From NCBI RefSeq assembly GCF_027580225.2, contig NC_073355.2, forward strand, positions 19,196,001 to 19,260,000: a stretch of DNA of 64,000 nucleotides. Direction: 5' to 3'. The stretch's first letter is position 1; each line of letters begins with the position of its first letter. Positions 32,072 to 43,850 of the stretch are shown here, in pieces. A model generated the notes under the pieces. The model was not told the origin of the DNA. It ran no database searches and saw only the letters and a list, made by a program, of their open reading frames with translations. Source of the DNA: Misgurnus anguillicaudatus (Eukaryota; Chordata; Actinopteri; Cypriniformes; Cobitidae). A program made the translations under genes and the position numbers.

Positions 32072-33255
32072 AGGGGTCATATTATGAGACTTCTTTAAGA
32101 TGTAAATAAATCTGGTGTCCCCAGAGTACAGTATGTAAAATTTTAGCTCAAAATACGCACGTAGGCGTTTTCCTTACTCAAACATGTTCTGAGGGCAGAA
32201 AGAAAATGATTGGTTCACAAAAACGACCAATCAAAATGCTCGTTGCTGGTTTGGGCCCTCGGCGGAGCCTTTAAGGCACCTTCTGCGGTGGGGCATTTCG
32301 GGCTCGCCGTTGGTCGGGTGAGTGGCGCAGATGTGGTGGGATGGGAATGAGACTGTTTTTGAGTTCGGCTCGAGGCGTTTTGAGCGTTTGAGTGACGTGT
32401 TTCCGCGTTTTCACGTGTCCGTGACACGACTTTCTTTTTCGTGCCGGTTTCGCGTATTGGTTGTTCAATTGTTTTTCCTGTTTTCTTGCCGTTGTCGCTT
32501 GGGATTGGGGTTAGAACAACTTTGTTAAATAAAATGACATCCTCACCCTAACCCAACTCTAACCCCAACTCCAAGCAAAAACAGTTTAAGTTTCTGACAA
32601 ATAAACTTATAAACCAATGCCATTCTAACCCAAACACAACTCTATCCTAGCGCGAAAACAGTTTAAAAATCTGACAAAAACCACAAATCTAACCTTGAAG
32701 GCTCCGCTGAGGGCTTAAAGCAGTAACGAGCATTTTGATTGGTCGTTTTTGTGAACCAATCATACTTCTTTCTGCCCTCAGAACATGTTTGAGTAAGGAA
32801 AACTCCTATCTACTCAAAAGCACCATACAGATAATTTATTATAGCATGTTAAAACTGCCACTTTGTGCCGTTTTTGGGTGTGTCCTTTTAAATGCAAATG
32901 AGCTGATGAAATGCAAACGCTGATCGCAATGATGGTGGTTTGTTTAAATTGAAACTCAATTGTGCTGTCAATTATTTTGTTCTCTCTTTCTCTCTGCACT
33001 AAATGGCAGTGCCGTGGTTGGATAGTGCAGATTAAGGGGCGGTATTATTGTAATAAGATCCCCTTGTGACATCACAAGGGAAGACAATTTTAAATTAGCT
33101 ATTTTTTCACATGCTTGCAGGGAATGGTTTACCAAAACTAAGTTACTGGGTTGATCTTTTTAACATTTTCTAGGTTAAAAGAAGGGGTACTGGGGTGGGG
33201 ACACAAATATAGCACTTAAACATGGAAAAACTCTGATTTTCACGATATGTTCCCT
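32072..33255. mobile_element. AGGGGACAT MITE, copy B, split by a hairpin element
   Basis: Flanked by TTAA (32068-32071) and its one-base variant TCAA (33256-33259). It matches copy C on both sides of the insertion (TTAAGATGT-AAATA and GATAATTTATTATAGCATG). It also carries its own small insertion (about 32920-32990, ending in a CTCTCTTTCTCTCTG run). Confidence 0.75.
32161..32810. mobile_element. Hairpin element inserted in MITE copy B
   Basis: Left arm GTTTTCCTTACTCAAACATG mirrors CATGTTTGAGTAAGGAAAAC at right; AATGATTGGTTCACAAAAAC mirrors GTTTTTGTGAACCAATCAT. CTCAAAATACGCAC before and CTCAAAAGCACC after look like a roughly 10-bp target duplication. The interior (32340-32690) has GGGGTTAGA and CTAACCCCAACTCC, related to the element at 382-899. 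Overlapping frames there are incidental. Confidence 0.7.
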
Positions 33256-33449
33256 TCAAGATTTAGATTCCTCATGCTTAACATAGGCAAAGTGACAAAA
33301 AAGCAGTTGGACGTATTTTTGTGCCCAATGCACTTCACCAGGGTTCTTACAAGTTTCATAAAGATTTTTTCAAACATGAAAGATTCATATGTATCAATCT
33401 TGCTTTAACATGAGATAAGCTGAAGCAGTGTGGGTTATGTAAGCTTCAA

Positions 33450-33882
33450 AGGGGACATTTCACAAGACATTTTTTAAGATGTCAAATACATCTTTGGTGT
33501 CCCCAGAGTACATATGTGAAGTTTTAGATCAAAATACCATATAGATAATTTATTATAGCATGTTTAAATTGCCGCTTTGTAGGTGTGAGCAAAAATGTGC
33601 CGTTTTGGGTGTGTCATTTAACTTGCAAATGAGCTGATCTCGGCACTAAATGGCATTGCTGTGGTTGGATAGTGCAGATTAATTGGTGGAAATTATCCCC
33701 TTCTGACATCACAAGGGAGGGCAAATTTCAATACCAATTTTTTCACATGCTTGCAGAGAATGGTTTACCAAAACTAAGTTACTGGGTTGATCTTTTTCAC
33801 GTTTTCTAGCTTGATAGAAACACTAGGGACCCTATTATAGCACTTAAACATGAAAAAGACAGATTTTCATGATATGTCCCCT
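33450..33882. mobile_element. AGGGGACAT MITE, copy C
   Basis: Ends AGGGGACATTTCACAAGACA and TCATGATATGTCCCCT; flanks TCAA (33446-33449) and TTAA (33883-33886). Closely related to copy B over its whole length, only about 190 bp away. Confidence 0.85.
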
Positions 33883-33886
33883 TTAA

Positions 33887-35971
33887 AATTTAACCCAATT
33901 TCTTATACATAATTGGGTAATAACTATTTTGGACAATCCAACAAATTAAATACTTTAAAAAAGCAGTATTTTTTATTCGGATGTGGCTCAAAAGAGATAA
34001 TTCATGGCAAATGACGTGTCATCAATAAGTGTATAACCGACATTAAGCAAAGACTCAAAAACACACTAATACATTAGAAATGTGATTGCTCACGCTTAAT
34101 ATCACTGTAAAATAGCCACTTTTCAAAGACCTTTGACCTCACATCAGTTTCCTTAATTGTGTATTAATGCACTCAATTGGGACGTTGCTAAGCAACCATA
34201 AACAACCTACTGTTTCCACATCATGCACGAGTGGCACGTCAAAATTAAATGGCCCCCTATTATAATCAACAAAGCTATACACAAGAAGTGGTCTGTATGC
34301 CGCGACAGCTTTCTGCTTGGGCTTCAGTTTGATTAGTGTCTGATTTAGTGCTTGGTGTTGGATTTATCCCAGGTATCAAACTGTGTAGCAGGATCTCTAC
34401 TGGCTGACACCTGCCATCACACATTATATACTGTCATAGCCCTGGTGTCTCCCGTCCACTTTTATTCTATAGATTCTGGTGAGGCACGTGGCGTGATCTT
34501 GCCCGTGAGAAGTGAGTGATGAAAAGGAGGAGACGTGCGGAAGGTGTGAGGTGACACATCTGACAAACTATAAATAGTGCGTCTGAGAGTACACACTAGC
34601 AGGCGCATGCTGAGGTGAGAGCATCTCACTGAGAGACATACAGGCACTCAGTATGAGCGAAAGAGGGATGGCTTCTCTGACTGGGGGTGGATGGGGGTGT
34701 GTCCTTGGGGGACGCGCTGGTCACATTCGTCTCAATCCGCTGTCACTCTCCGGTAACCCAGTTTAGTCTCATGAGAAACCAAACCACTTAGTGACCCCTT
34801 CTTATGCGATGCTGGTCTAGAGACTGACCCCTTGTTTAAATGTAAAATTTGGTGTGCATTAAGTGGACCAATGGAATAAGCATAATTTGATGTTCAGTTT
34901 TGGAAATTTCATCTTTGCCTATTCATGAAGGCCAGACAGACATACAGGGCTGTTATTTTAACCCAATATGATGGTTTTATGGACTTCACCATCCAGCTTT
35001 CATAAAAGTTATTGCTTTTTTGGAAGGTATACTTTATCAGGCTATGGTGAGCCTGACATAATCCAGAGAAACCAGCCTGTCACATTGCCAGGGGCCAGAT
35101 ATTTTCCTGGGAATGTGCTTCGGATTGGCAGTGTCTTAGTCAAAATAATCACAGCCAGAGGCCGAGGCTCGTGTCATTGGTAGAATGAGGATTATTATGT
35201 GGTCATGAAAAATAGCTGCTATTTTGGTGGTAATAGAGTACCTGTCTATGTGGAAATGGGCGAACAACAGTCCTTTGTTATACTGAAGTGTTACAATTAA
35301 AGAAAAAGATGGTAGATTGTAGTGAGGAAGCAAAAAGAGAGATCACAAAAGAAGAAAAAACCTAATTGCTTAAGTGAGTACCACTTCCCGAACTCATTGT
35401 CATCAGTAAGAGAATGTTGGTAGGCTACCATTGAGTATTTTGGACACTTTAAGTAGTGAAGTGCTTTTTCCTTAGACAGAAATACTTCATTGACCCACAT
35501 AGCTACTCTAACCTACAGTCTCTTTTCATCAGAGTAAGTTAGGTTTCTGAAAATAATTAGAAAGAAACCTTTGGCCTCTTCTTTATATGGAAAAAAGACA
35601 AAACGTCCATGAATGTATAGGACAAAAGAGGAAATTTGACAGATCCAGTTCTAATAGGCTTCCCGTTCCATCACAGGTCACGAATGTACTTTAAGATTCG
35701 TAGCAGGAATGGTAATTTTTTCTCAGCTTATTACTTAATAAAATACAGTTTAAGCTATACTTTGATCATCCCATACATTTCTGCAATGAAATCTCTGTAT
35801 TTCATCTAATAGGACAATATCACATGTGTCATAGTTGTTTTTTGTAATCTTGACTCGATTTTTCCCTAAAGTCAGAAGAAAAAGGTCACTCAAGTCCCGT
35901 GTGAACTCTGCAAGGAACTTTGTGCATTCAACTGAGTGTTGGAAAGCTGGAAGAAAAGGGCAGAATACATG
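33887..35971. promoter_or_regulatory. Low-copy interval with possible regulatory blocks
   Basis: No repeat termini or exons are evident. The blocks 34320-34720 and 34900-35250 are balanced in composition (for example TTCCGATTGGCAG-like words and GAGGATTATTATGTGGTCAT). The minus frame 34462-34647 and the frames at 35136-35500 have no domain. Regulatory function is only a possibility. Confidence 0.2.
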
Positions 35972-37790
35972 TTTGCTTTGGCTATTGGTTTTTCTTTCCC
36001 AGAGCTGTTCCAGGTACCGTTACCGGAAAAAAAACAAAAAAAACAAGTGATGTGTGTCAGGTGTTGCGCCAAACCATAGACAAGCATTTCTCAAAGTGTG
36101 GGGCAGGCCCCACTGGGTTGCTTTGGCTATTGTTTTTTCTTTCCCGGAGCTGTTGCAGGTACCGTTATTGAAAAAAACCCAAAAAACAAGTTATGTGTGT
36201 CAGGTGTTGCGCCAAACCATAGACCAGCATTTCTCAAAGTGTGGGGCGGGCCCCACTGGTTGCTTTGGCTATTGGTTTTTCTTTCCCGAAGCTGTTACAG
36301 GTACCGTTATTGAAAAAAACCCAAAAAACAAGTGATGTGTGTCAGGTGTTGCACCAAACCATAGACCAGCGTTTCTCAAAGTGTGGGGCGGGCCCCACTG
36401 GGTTGCTTTGGCTATTGGTTTTTCTTTCCCGGAGCTGTTGCAGGTACCGTTACCGAAAACAAAAAAAACAAGTGATGTGTGTCAGGTGTTGCACCAAACC
36501 ATAGACTAGCGTTTCTCAAAGTGTGGGGCGGGCCCCACTGGGTTGCTTTGGCTATTGGTTTTTCTTTCCCGGAGCTGTTGCAGGTACAGTTACCGAAAAA
36601 AAAACAAGTGATGTGTGTCAGGTGTTGCACCAAACCATAGACCAGCGTTTCTCAAAGTGTGGGGCGGGCCCCACTGGGTTGCTTTGGCTATTGGTTTTTC
36701 TTTCCCGGAGCTGTTGCAGGTACAGTTACCGAAAAACAAACAAACAAGTGATGTGTGTCAGGTGTTGCGCCAAACCATAGACCAGCGTTTCTCAAAGTGT
36801 GGGGCGGGCCCCACTGGTTGCTTTGGCTATTGGTTTTTCTTTCCCGGAGCTGTTGCAGGTACAGTTATCGAAAAAAAAACAAGTGATGTGTGTCAGGTGT
36901 TGCACCAAACCATAGACCAGCGTTTCTCAAAGTGTGGGGCGGCCCCACTGGTTGCTTTGGCTATTGGTTTTTCTTTCCCGGAGCTGTTGCAGGTACCATT
37001 ACCGAAAAAAAAAAACAAGTGATGTGTGTCAGGTGTTGCACCAAACCATAGACCAGCGTTTCTCAAAGTGTGGGGCGGGCCCCACTGGTTGCTTTGGCTA
37101 TTGGTTTTTCTTTCCCAGAGCTGTTGCAGGTACTGTTATTGAAAAAACCCAAAAAACAAGTGATGTGTGTCAGGTGTTGCACCAAACCATAGACCAGCGT
37201 TTATCAAAGTGTGGGGCGGGCCCCACTGGTTGCTTTGTCTATTGTTTTTTTTTCCCAGGGCTGTTGCAGGTACTGTTATTGAAAAAACCCAAAAAACAAG
37301 TGATGTGTGTCAGGTGTTGCACCAAACCATAGACTAGCATTTCTCAAAGTGTGGGGCGGGCCCCACTGGGTTGCTTTGGCTATTGGTTTTTCTTTCCCGG
37401 AGCTGTTGCAGGTACAGTTACCGAAAAAAAAACAAGTGATGTGTGTCAGGTGTTGCACCAAACCATAGACCAGCGTTTTTCAAAGTGTGGGGCGGGTCCC
37501 ACTGGTTGCTTTGGCTATTGGTTTTTCTTTCCCGGAGCTGTTGCAGGTACTGTTATTGAAAAACCCCCAAAAACAAGTGATGTGTGTCAGGTGTTGCGCC
37601 AAACCATAGACCAGCGTTTCTCAAAGTGTGGGGCGGGCCCCACTGGTTGCTTTGGCTATTGGTTTTTCTTTCCCGGAGCTCTTGCAGGTACCATTACCGA
37701 AAACAAAAACAAAAAACAAGTGATGTGTGTCAGGTGTTGCACCAAACCATAGACCAGCGTTTCTCAAAGTGTGGGGCGGGCCCCACTGGG
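35972..37790. repeat. ~140-bp minisatellite of about 13 units built on a hAT junction
   Basis: Units starting GTGATGTGTGTCAGG begin at 36047, 36190, 36332, 36472, 36608, 36748, 36883, 37019, 37160, 37300, 37436, 37577 and 37720 (periods 135-143 bp). Each has GTGTTGC[GA]CCAAACCATAGAC, then hAT-end sequence CAGCGTTTCTCAAAGTGTGG through CCCCACTGG, then TTGCTTTGGCTATTGGTTTT and GGAGCTGTTGCAGGTAC, then an A-rich spacer. The final unit runs straight into the intact hAT. Long frames through the array arise because few stops occur in the unit; periods that are not multiples of three shift them, so they are not genes. Confidence 0.95.
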
Positions 37791-38439
37791 GGAAATGGGA
37801 ACATAACAAGTGGGCGTGACAAACGGTAGTAAATTTGGTAATTTTTGTGATCTCTATTAATTCTTATATTTATTGACCATACACTCAAAACGACACATTT
37901 AAATATAAGCCTGACTTAAAACAACATCAAACTGTGAAGAAAATGTCACACAGAACCCTATCCTACAAAAATTAATTAACATCGGAATTGTTAATTGAAG
38001 CGGAACAAATACTTTAATGTGGAGATGGGATATAGGCGGTAATGGGTATGAAAGTTAACAATGGATAAGTTTGTGACACGAAATGAAAAGAAAACTGGAG
38101 ATTCGGCACCAGCAGAGAAAACCAAGACAGACAGTGAACCTAATCAACCAAAAGCCAGCCGAAAAGAAACTTTTGTCAGAGACAAAATGCAAACACAGTT
38201 GCATTATTATTATTTACTTTTGAACAAAGTCTTAGTCATTTGCATGTTTATTTTCTCTATTAAAAGTGCCTAATGATGTTATGTTTCAAAATATGATGTG
38301 ATTTAATACATTTTAAAACAGTTAAACTTAACGCCTACTTTATTACCATTTTGTTGGGGCGATTGGGGACAGATGGGGCTCAAAACATTTCCTTTCCCTC
38401 CAAAGGGGGGAATGGCACAAAAAAGTTTGAGAAACACTG
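37755..38439 (+). mobile_element. hAT transposon derivative at the right end of the minisatellite
   Basis: Left end CAGCGTTTCTCAAAGTGTGG, right end AAAAGTTTGAGAAACACTG, flanked by a perfect 8-bp CCATAGAC (37747-37754 and 38440-38447). At 685 bp it is internally deleted. Its outer 36 bp (37755-37790) is the segment repeated in the array. The right flank belongs to a dispersed repeat (38440-38820). Confidence 0.92.
38061..38200 (+). pseudogene. N-terminal fragment of a hAT transposase (BED/FAM200-like)
   Basis: The frame opens MDKFVTRNEKKTGDSAPAEK and continues with a polar, lysine-rich stretch before a stop at about 38273. An MDKF-type, charged, disordered start is typical of the ZBED/SCAND3-like hAT transposases. 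No BED finger, catalytic domain or dimerisation domain follows, so only the start of the gene survives the internal deletion. Assignment is by similarity of style and by its position inside a hAT. Confidence 0.5.
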
Positions 38440-38825
38440 CCATAGACTGTAAAAAAGATGGATGATGCCAAGTTGCCTCCTTCCTTTGTAATGAATTGAA
38501 GCTAAAAATGTCTGACCATGGTCGCCGCCATGTTCCGTAAAAACGTCAGTTTGAAGCCAAGGCATGCACAGAAAGAACCGTCCATGGAGCCTGAGACGGA
38601 ACCGCAGTATCAAACATCAAACTTATCACAAAAAATGAACTATTGAACATATATCAGTGTAATAACAACTACCTTAAAGGACCAAAAACATCTTTCAGAA
38701 ATATTTTTTTTATTTAGAGTCCCATTCGTTTGAATGGAGAGGGCGGGGTTTATGACTTAAACTGCAGCCAGCCACCAGGGGGCGATCAAATAGCCAGGGG
38801 CTTCACTTTTCAAGACGTATGAGGC
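38440..38825. repeat. Dispersed repeat starting CCATAGACTGTAAAAAAGAT
   Basis: CCATAGACTGTAAAAAAGAT, GGTCGCCGCCATGTT, AATGGAGAGGGCGGGGTTTA and CACCAGGGGGCGATC followed by GGGGCTTCACTTTTCAAGAC are words of an abundant fish repeat. Its first bases supplied the hAT target site. Confidence 0.55.
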
Positions 38826-40770
38826 ACACTCGCCAAACACACATCGATGCATATCAATTCCAATAAGTACTAATTTTTTGCGTGTGAGAATGTATTATCA
38901 AGCTATTTAGTGGTGTAATTTATTACAAAGTGTATAATTGGGATTAACCGCCATGTAATTACTAAAATCTCATCTAGATCTCAGGCGTCTGAGGCAAGAC
39001 TCCACACATCATTCAAAATCTGTAGGAATGCCCTCGCTGTTTCCCAGTGGCGGGCACAAATGACTTGAAAGACTTTGAGTTCACAGTTGTAATCGCAATG
39101 TTAAATGTTCCCTGTGATTAAATCAAATGCTCGTGAAGCCGGGATACTTCACAGAGCCGCAGTCGAGTGCATAGCCCGCAGTCAGACTACAACTCTTGGG
39201 ATCGTACTGCAGTGACATTACTTGTTTGTCCCGAAGGCACCTGGTCTATAAGTAGAAACTAATTGACAGGGATGGCTGCAACCTTGCCTTTGGCCAGCTC
39301 AAGTGCACTTTGAGAAAGCCTGCAACCACACTGAACGGGGTAATTAATCTACTGATAGAAACTTGTTTATTACGCTTCCCTTGACTTCAAAAATTTTTTA
39401 AAGGGGGAGGATGTATTAAAGGCTTCTAGGGAGGTTGCTTAATTTCTCACATGGCTTTTATACCTCTACGTTGCCTGTAATTGAGTTATACATAAACTGT
39501 TGATGCCGTGAGTTCAGTATGGATCCTTTATTTTAGATTATAATGTGTTTATCTTAAATTCATCAGTAATGACATATTTTTTGATATAGAGTTACTTAGG
39601 AACGTACCTAAGGGCCATTATCCAAGGGGTCGTTTGCTTGAAATAAATGTTTATTTTCTTAAATGCCTCACATTTTAAAATGCAGTTTTTGTACATCAGT
39701 ACAGTTATTTAAAAAATCTCTTTTTACAATTTTTTGGTTTTTACAATTTTGGTCAAATAGGAAACAGCCCCGACCCATCAAGAGATCAGATACATCACAA
39801 TATGCAGTGGCAAGTTATTTAAATAACTAAAGACTTTTACACGGATACAAATATCATAAAAAAATAGTTTTAGTCAGATGAGTAGTTTAAGGGTGTCACT
39901 TTCAGTGTTGATACTTTCATTGAGTAATTTAGTCATGTTATATCATGGTGCAAAACACTGCATGTACCCAATGTAGACAAAAGATATGTTGGTCCCCTAT
40001 TCCCTATGAAGTGCACTATGTGGGATTAGTGAATAAGTACACAATTGAGCAATTTAGGACACAGCGGTGCTGCACACGTAACTAAAGTTAGACTGATGAC
40101 TGGTTTGTTATTGCCAACACACTAGGCCACTGTATATATTTATATACCATATATTATGTTTTTGGGAACTCGCTTGTTATATCCAACATCACATATTGGA
40201 TTTTCTGTTTTTGGTGAATAGATATAGTACGACCACAGACTTACCTGCTGGCAACTAAAGTACGGTAGGTTATTTTCTCTTTTCAATTTTCTGTTATCAT
40301 TCAAAAGAAATTATTTCAAACATGCTGAATAAGGAATTCACAGCAAGGCAACTGATATCAAAAACCTCTGACGAAATGAAAAGGGAATAGGCAGAGAACA
40401 GAGATACAGAGTCATGTTGTCTGGAAGAGGGCTGAACAGATTGGAAACATTGCGCTGGAACGGTCTGCAGACCAGAACAGAAATGCAAGGTAGTCAAAAT
40501 AATTCATTGTGTGCTGTTATTATCTCTACATGTAGTCAACATATCTTGGTTGTAAGGCAAGGTTAGGAGTAGCGCTTGGGAATCTTTATGATAGTGTCTG
40601 TGAAAAAGCCTTAATATTTAGATATTTATCACGCTTCCATTGCGACATTGTTTTATATTCTTCTGATATGACTTTTTTGATGAAGCACCCATTTTTAGTT
40701 TAGTGTGCATGGTGGTGTTTGTTTTGTTTCGTTATTTAAATCTTCATAGCTGCCAAATGACTAATTAATC

Positions 40771-40776
<6 letters not shown>
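38826..40776. promoter_or_regulatory. Low-copy interval; candidate conserved block at 39010-39370
   Basis: The 39010-39370 segment is compositionally balanced and non-repetitive, with CCTGTGATTAAATCAAATG, AGAAACTAATTGACAGG and GGGGTAATTAATCTACTG, which are Hox/TALE-like words. The remainder is AT-rich without exons. Frame 40297-40497 has no domain. Confidence 0.25.

Positions 40777-40803
<27 letters not shown>
40777..40803. repeat. (TA)n microsatellite
   Basis: GTGTGTATATATATATATAT continuing to TATTTATAC. It abuts the left end of the TIR element at 40804. Confidence 0.9.
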
Positions 40804-40808
<5 letters not shown>

Positions 40809-42023
40809 CAACAGTTCTTTCTGGTTCTTGAATCTGATTGGCTAAGAGCCATACGATATTGTACTGATAACGGCACAGTAACCGCTTCACCTTTCGTATC
40901 ATTCCGCCACCTAGTGAATGGAGGTCCTAAACAGGCTCATCTCTGAATGGAAAAACAGACGCCCTGTTTTTAAACACTCTCCGTGTGTCTCATTAGTTTA
41001 CTAGCTCATAAATCAGTCTGTGAATCCCCAATCGGAAGTTATTATTCCGTCAAAGATCAGGGCTCTTGGATGTTACGTTAAAGTTAATGGGAGTAATGTC
41101 TTGTCACATCGTGTGGACGATTAACACTTGTAAAGAGGAATATAAACACTCGTTTTTTTCTGGAGCTATATCTCTTACCAGAACGCAAAAACCGTGGAAC
41201 TGCAGGTAAGCACCGCAGCTTTTAAATGTGGACATTGATCATTTACTTTATCGTGACGTGACTATTAAAACATGTTATGAGATATCGCCACTGATATATT
41301 TATAAGCAGCATGCAAAAACATCTCTCTGACACTTATAAAAAAAAAAACGTTTTATATAGTACTGACAAGAACAAAGTTTAATAATAATAATCGAGTGCT
41401 CGTATCGCGTTAAAAATAAATAAGAAAGCAATAGTAACGTTATACAAATATAGTTTTATTATCTTTTACCTCCCGCCAAAACAATAACAACACAAAAGAC
41501 ACTAAATATGAATAAAAAAAACAAGTAATAGTTTGATCATGACACCAAATACTGCTGATTTGATCTCATTTTGACGATCATAAACAAACAAGGCCAACAT
41601 GAGAGCCAGGGAATCCCTGTCAGAGATGTAGCCCAGAGAGGGCGGTGGTCAGCGGGGCGAGTGAACACTGACGTCCGCTCATGCTTTGGTTCTCATTCGT
41701 ACCGAATCTCACTAAGCAAACGTTCAAACAGGCGCTATCTTTACTAATCGACTGCAGATTTAAATATAATACATATACATTCTCGACTGAACTAATCTTA
41801 AAACTACACTTTGTGACCAAGAAACGGTAATATAAAGAAACAGCTTTTCCGTCCATTGAGTTGTTATGAGATTCAAAGCAGCCGAAAGTTTTACCTGTCA
41901 TTCTGGCCGCCCTCCAATCCGTGGCGGAAGAAGTAGTTCTCAAACAAAGAGGCTTTTAAAATAACCCCGTTGTTGTTTTCTAGTTTTCGTTTTTCAAACG
42001 TGTGCCGTCGAACTGTTGTATAA
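40804..42023. mobile_element. 1.2-kb TIR element with ACAACAGTTC ends
   Basis: Left TTATACAACAGTTC, right GAACTGTTGTATAA. Left subterminal sequence GAATCTGATTGGCTAAGAGC is a motif I recognise from an abundant cyprinid repeat. The flanks contain TA. The minus frame at 41620-41943 (107 codons) sits inside and has no transposase motif that I can identify. Confidence 0.7.
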
Positions 42024-43850
42024 AAGCAGTATCGCACTCGGAGTCGTTGACAAGCATTTTTTAATACTTTTTATTGGTTAATATTTGCAAAACCTACTTA
42101 CAAACTGGTGTACCTATAATAATGATTTATGACAAAAAAATAAAAATGGAGATACAAGATTTTGGCAGGACAGCCACGATATGTTTTGTTGTGCTCTGTG
42201 TAGCTGTTTTAGCGAACAAGAATGCATATCATATAAACACCTGCGTCCCAACAAGTGCATACGGTCAGGGTCTGGTGAACCAGAAGCTAGCATAATTAAA
42301 CAGGGCTTTCTTAAGACCCCTTTACTACGACTTTTACATTTATTCTACGGTTAAAGTAACTTACAAATGAGGAAGAATTTAACATTTTGTATTAGGGGCT
42401 AACAATAGGTATGCTTACATGCAACCAAATAATCTGTTTGTAATCGTATTGACGGCTCAGTCTTATTGAAAAGCCTTCATGTAAACAACTTAATCAATAT
42501 GATTGAGGTCGATCAGGTGCAAATTTCGATCTGTGATACGATCAGCAGGAGAAAAGTATATTGTGGTTGTAAAAATACATTGTGCACATGTGCAGTTCAC
42601 GTCTTATATTATCTCACATAAGTCTCACATAATTTTTGTCACAGAAACATGCAATAGCAAGGCAATGGCAACGCATTATTAAGGTAATGGGGTTACACTC
42701 TCTACATTCTTTAGCATTCATGTGTACTTTCATAACATAAGGCTACATAAAGCAATAAAATAGCATCGTGCCTTTTGAAAATTGTGTATTGTGCCTATAT
42801 CTGAAAACTTTTTCTAACTCAGCTTTGACTTTAATCAAGACATAAAGCATGATCTCAACAAGAGATGCTGTCCTCAGCGTGGGGTTGCCAAATCCTCTCC
42901 TTTTTTTGAGGTCAGATTTGGGCTACTGTTTAACCTGTCTCCACGGGTTGTTTTTCCTGCGGGTTAAAGATGAAAATATTTCGTTAATTCGTTATTGGTA
43001 TTTGGACTGTGAATAGTCATTTGAGATGCTTTTGGGCTAGTTTTGAATGTCCATTGTGATGGTTTTGATACGTGAAGCTGGCAACCCTGGCTGTGCGCTT
43101 GCACAGACGTTCAGTTTGGATTATAAAGAATGTACATGTAAGCGAACATTTTAATCAGATTGCAATGTTTAGGGTGCATGTAAACTGTATTGTCGTAACC
43201 TTCAATCGTATAAAATTCAGTCAAATTTACATAATTTTGTGGATGTAAACATGATGAACATTGTACACAGATAGTCGACACTACTCGAATACTTGTAGTA
43301 ATCATCAAATCGATTTTGAAAATATAATTTTGACATGCATAATCGTTGAGTAGCAACAAACTTTCCCATTTGTTCTCTCTGTCAGATTCATCCGTCCATC
43401 TGTCTCTATACTCAATAGATGTTAGACAATGTTCTTCAGGGCATTGAGAACCCTGACGATCAGACTGCTGCCGCTGTTGCGCTGTGTGAGATGTGCTGGC
43501 TCCTCATTACTTCCAGCTGCTACACATCCATTCATTGTCACCAAAGGTGGCAACACTGGGCTTTTGTTGTTGGTCCCTCATTATAATGTGCAGGTACCAG
43601 GAGTGAAACATTTTAAATGAGTGAATGTGTTACTTAAATTACTCACCGTGAAAACATTGATGCAGTTCATGATTATCCATGGATGCTGATTCCATGATAT
43701 TTTACAGAGGCTGTCTTTTAGTGTTTAATTGGTTGTTTCAATATAAAGAAAGCAGAGAGGTTAATAGCAGGATATACAATGTACAATTTAATGACAGCCT
43801 TAATTTAGATACACTTAAATTGTGTATTATATTGCTTTTAAAGCGTCCAT
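42024..43850. other. No gene; probable decayed MITE at about 42415-43190
   Basis: GCTTACATGCAACCAAATAA near 42411 and GGGTGCATGTAAAC near 43171 are partly mirrored, together with ATTGATTAAG-type inner motifs, suggesting an old TIR element. 42322-42365 resembles a SINE/LINE tail. The rest is unassigned. Confidence 0.35.

Larger units (their letters stand above)
32034..33390 (+). repeat. Dispersed family X, reverse-orientation copy split by a MITE
   Basis: The fragment TTTCATGCATTCTGACTTAT at 32039 continues, across MITE copy B, with CCTCATGCTTAACATAGGCA and GCAGTTGGACGT at 33270-33310. Together they reproduce the start of family X in the orientation opposite to the copies at 17160, 43850 and 48480. 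Confidence 0.65.

Noticed and set aside
35972..37790. CRISPR-like regular repetition
   Set aside because: The repeat unit itself is ~140 bp with no unique spacers between short repeats, and the genome is vertebrate. It is a minisatellite.
36054..37829. Long open frames (81-135 codons) through the tandem array with a repeating AIGFSFPELLQVPL-like peptide
   Set aside because: They exist in several frames because the unit is poor in stops; the unit length varies (135-143 bp) and is usually not a multiple of three, so no single frame spans the array. There is no start context or splice evidence.
41620..41943. 107-codon minus-strand frame as a gene
   Set aside because: It lies wholly within a TIR element, has no recognisable transposase motif and no splice context.
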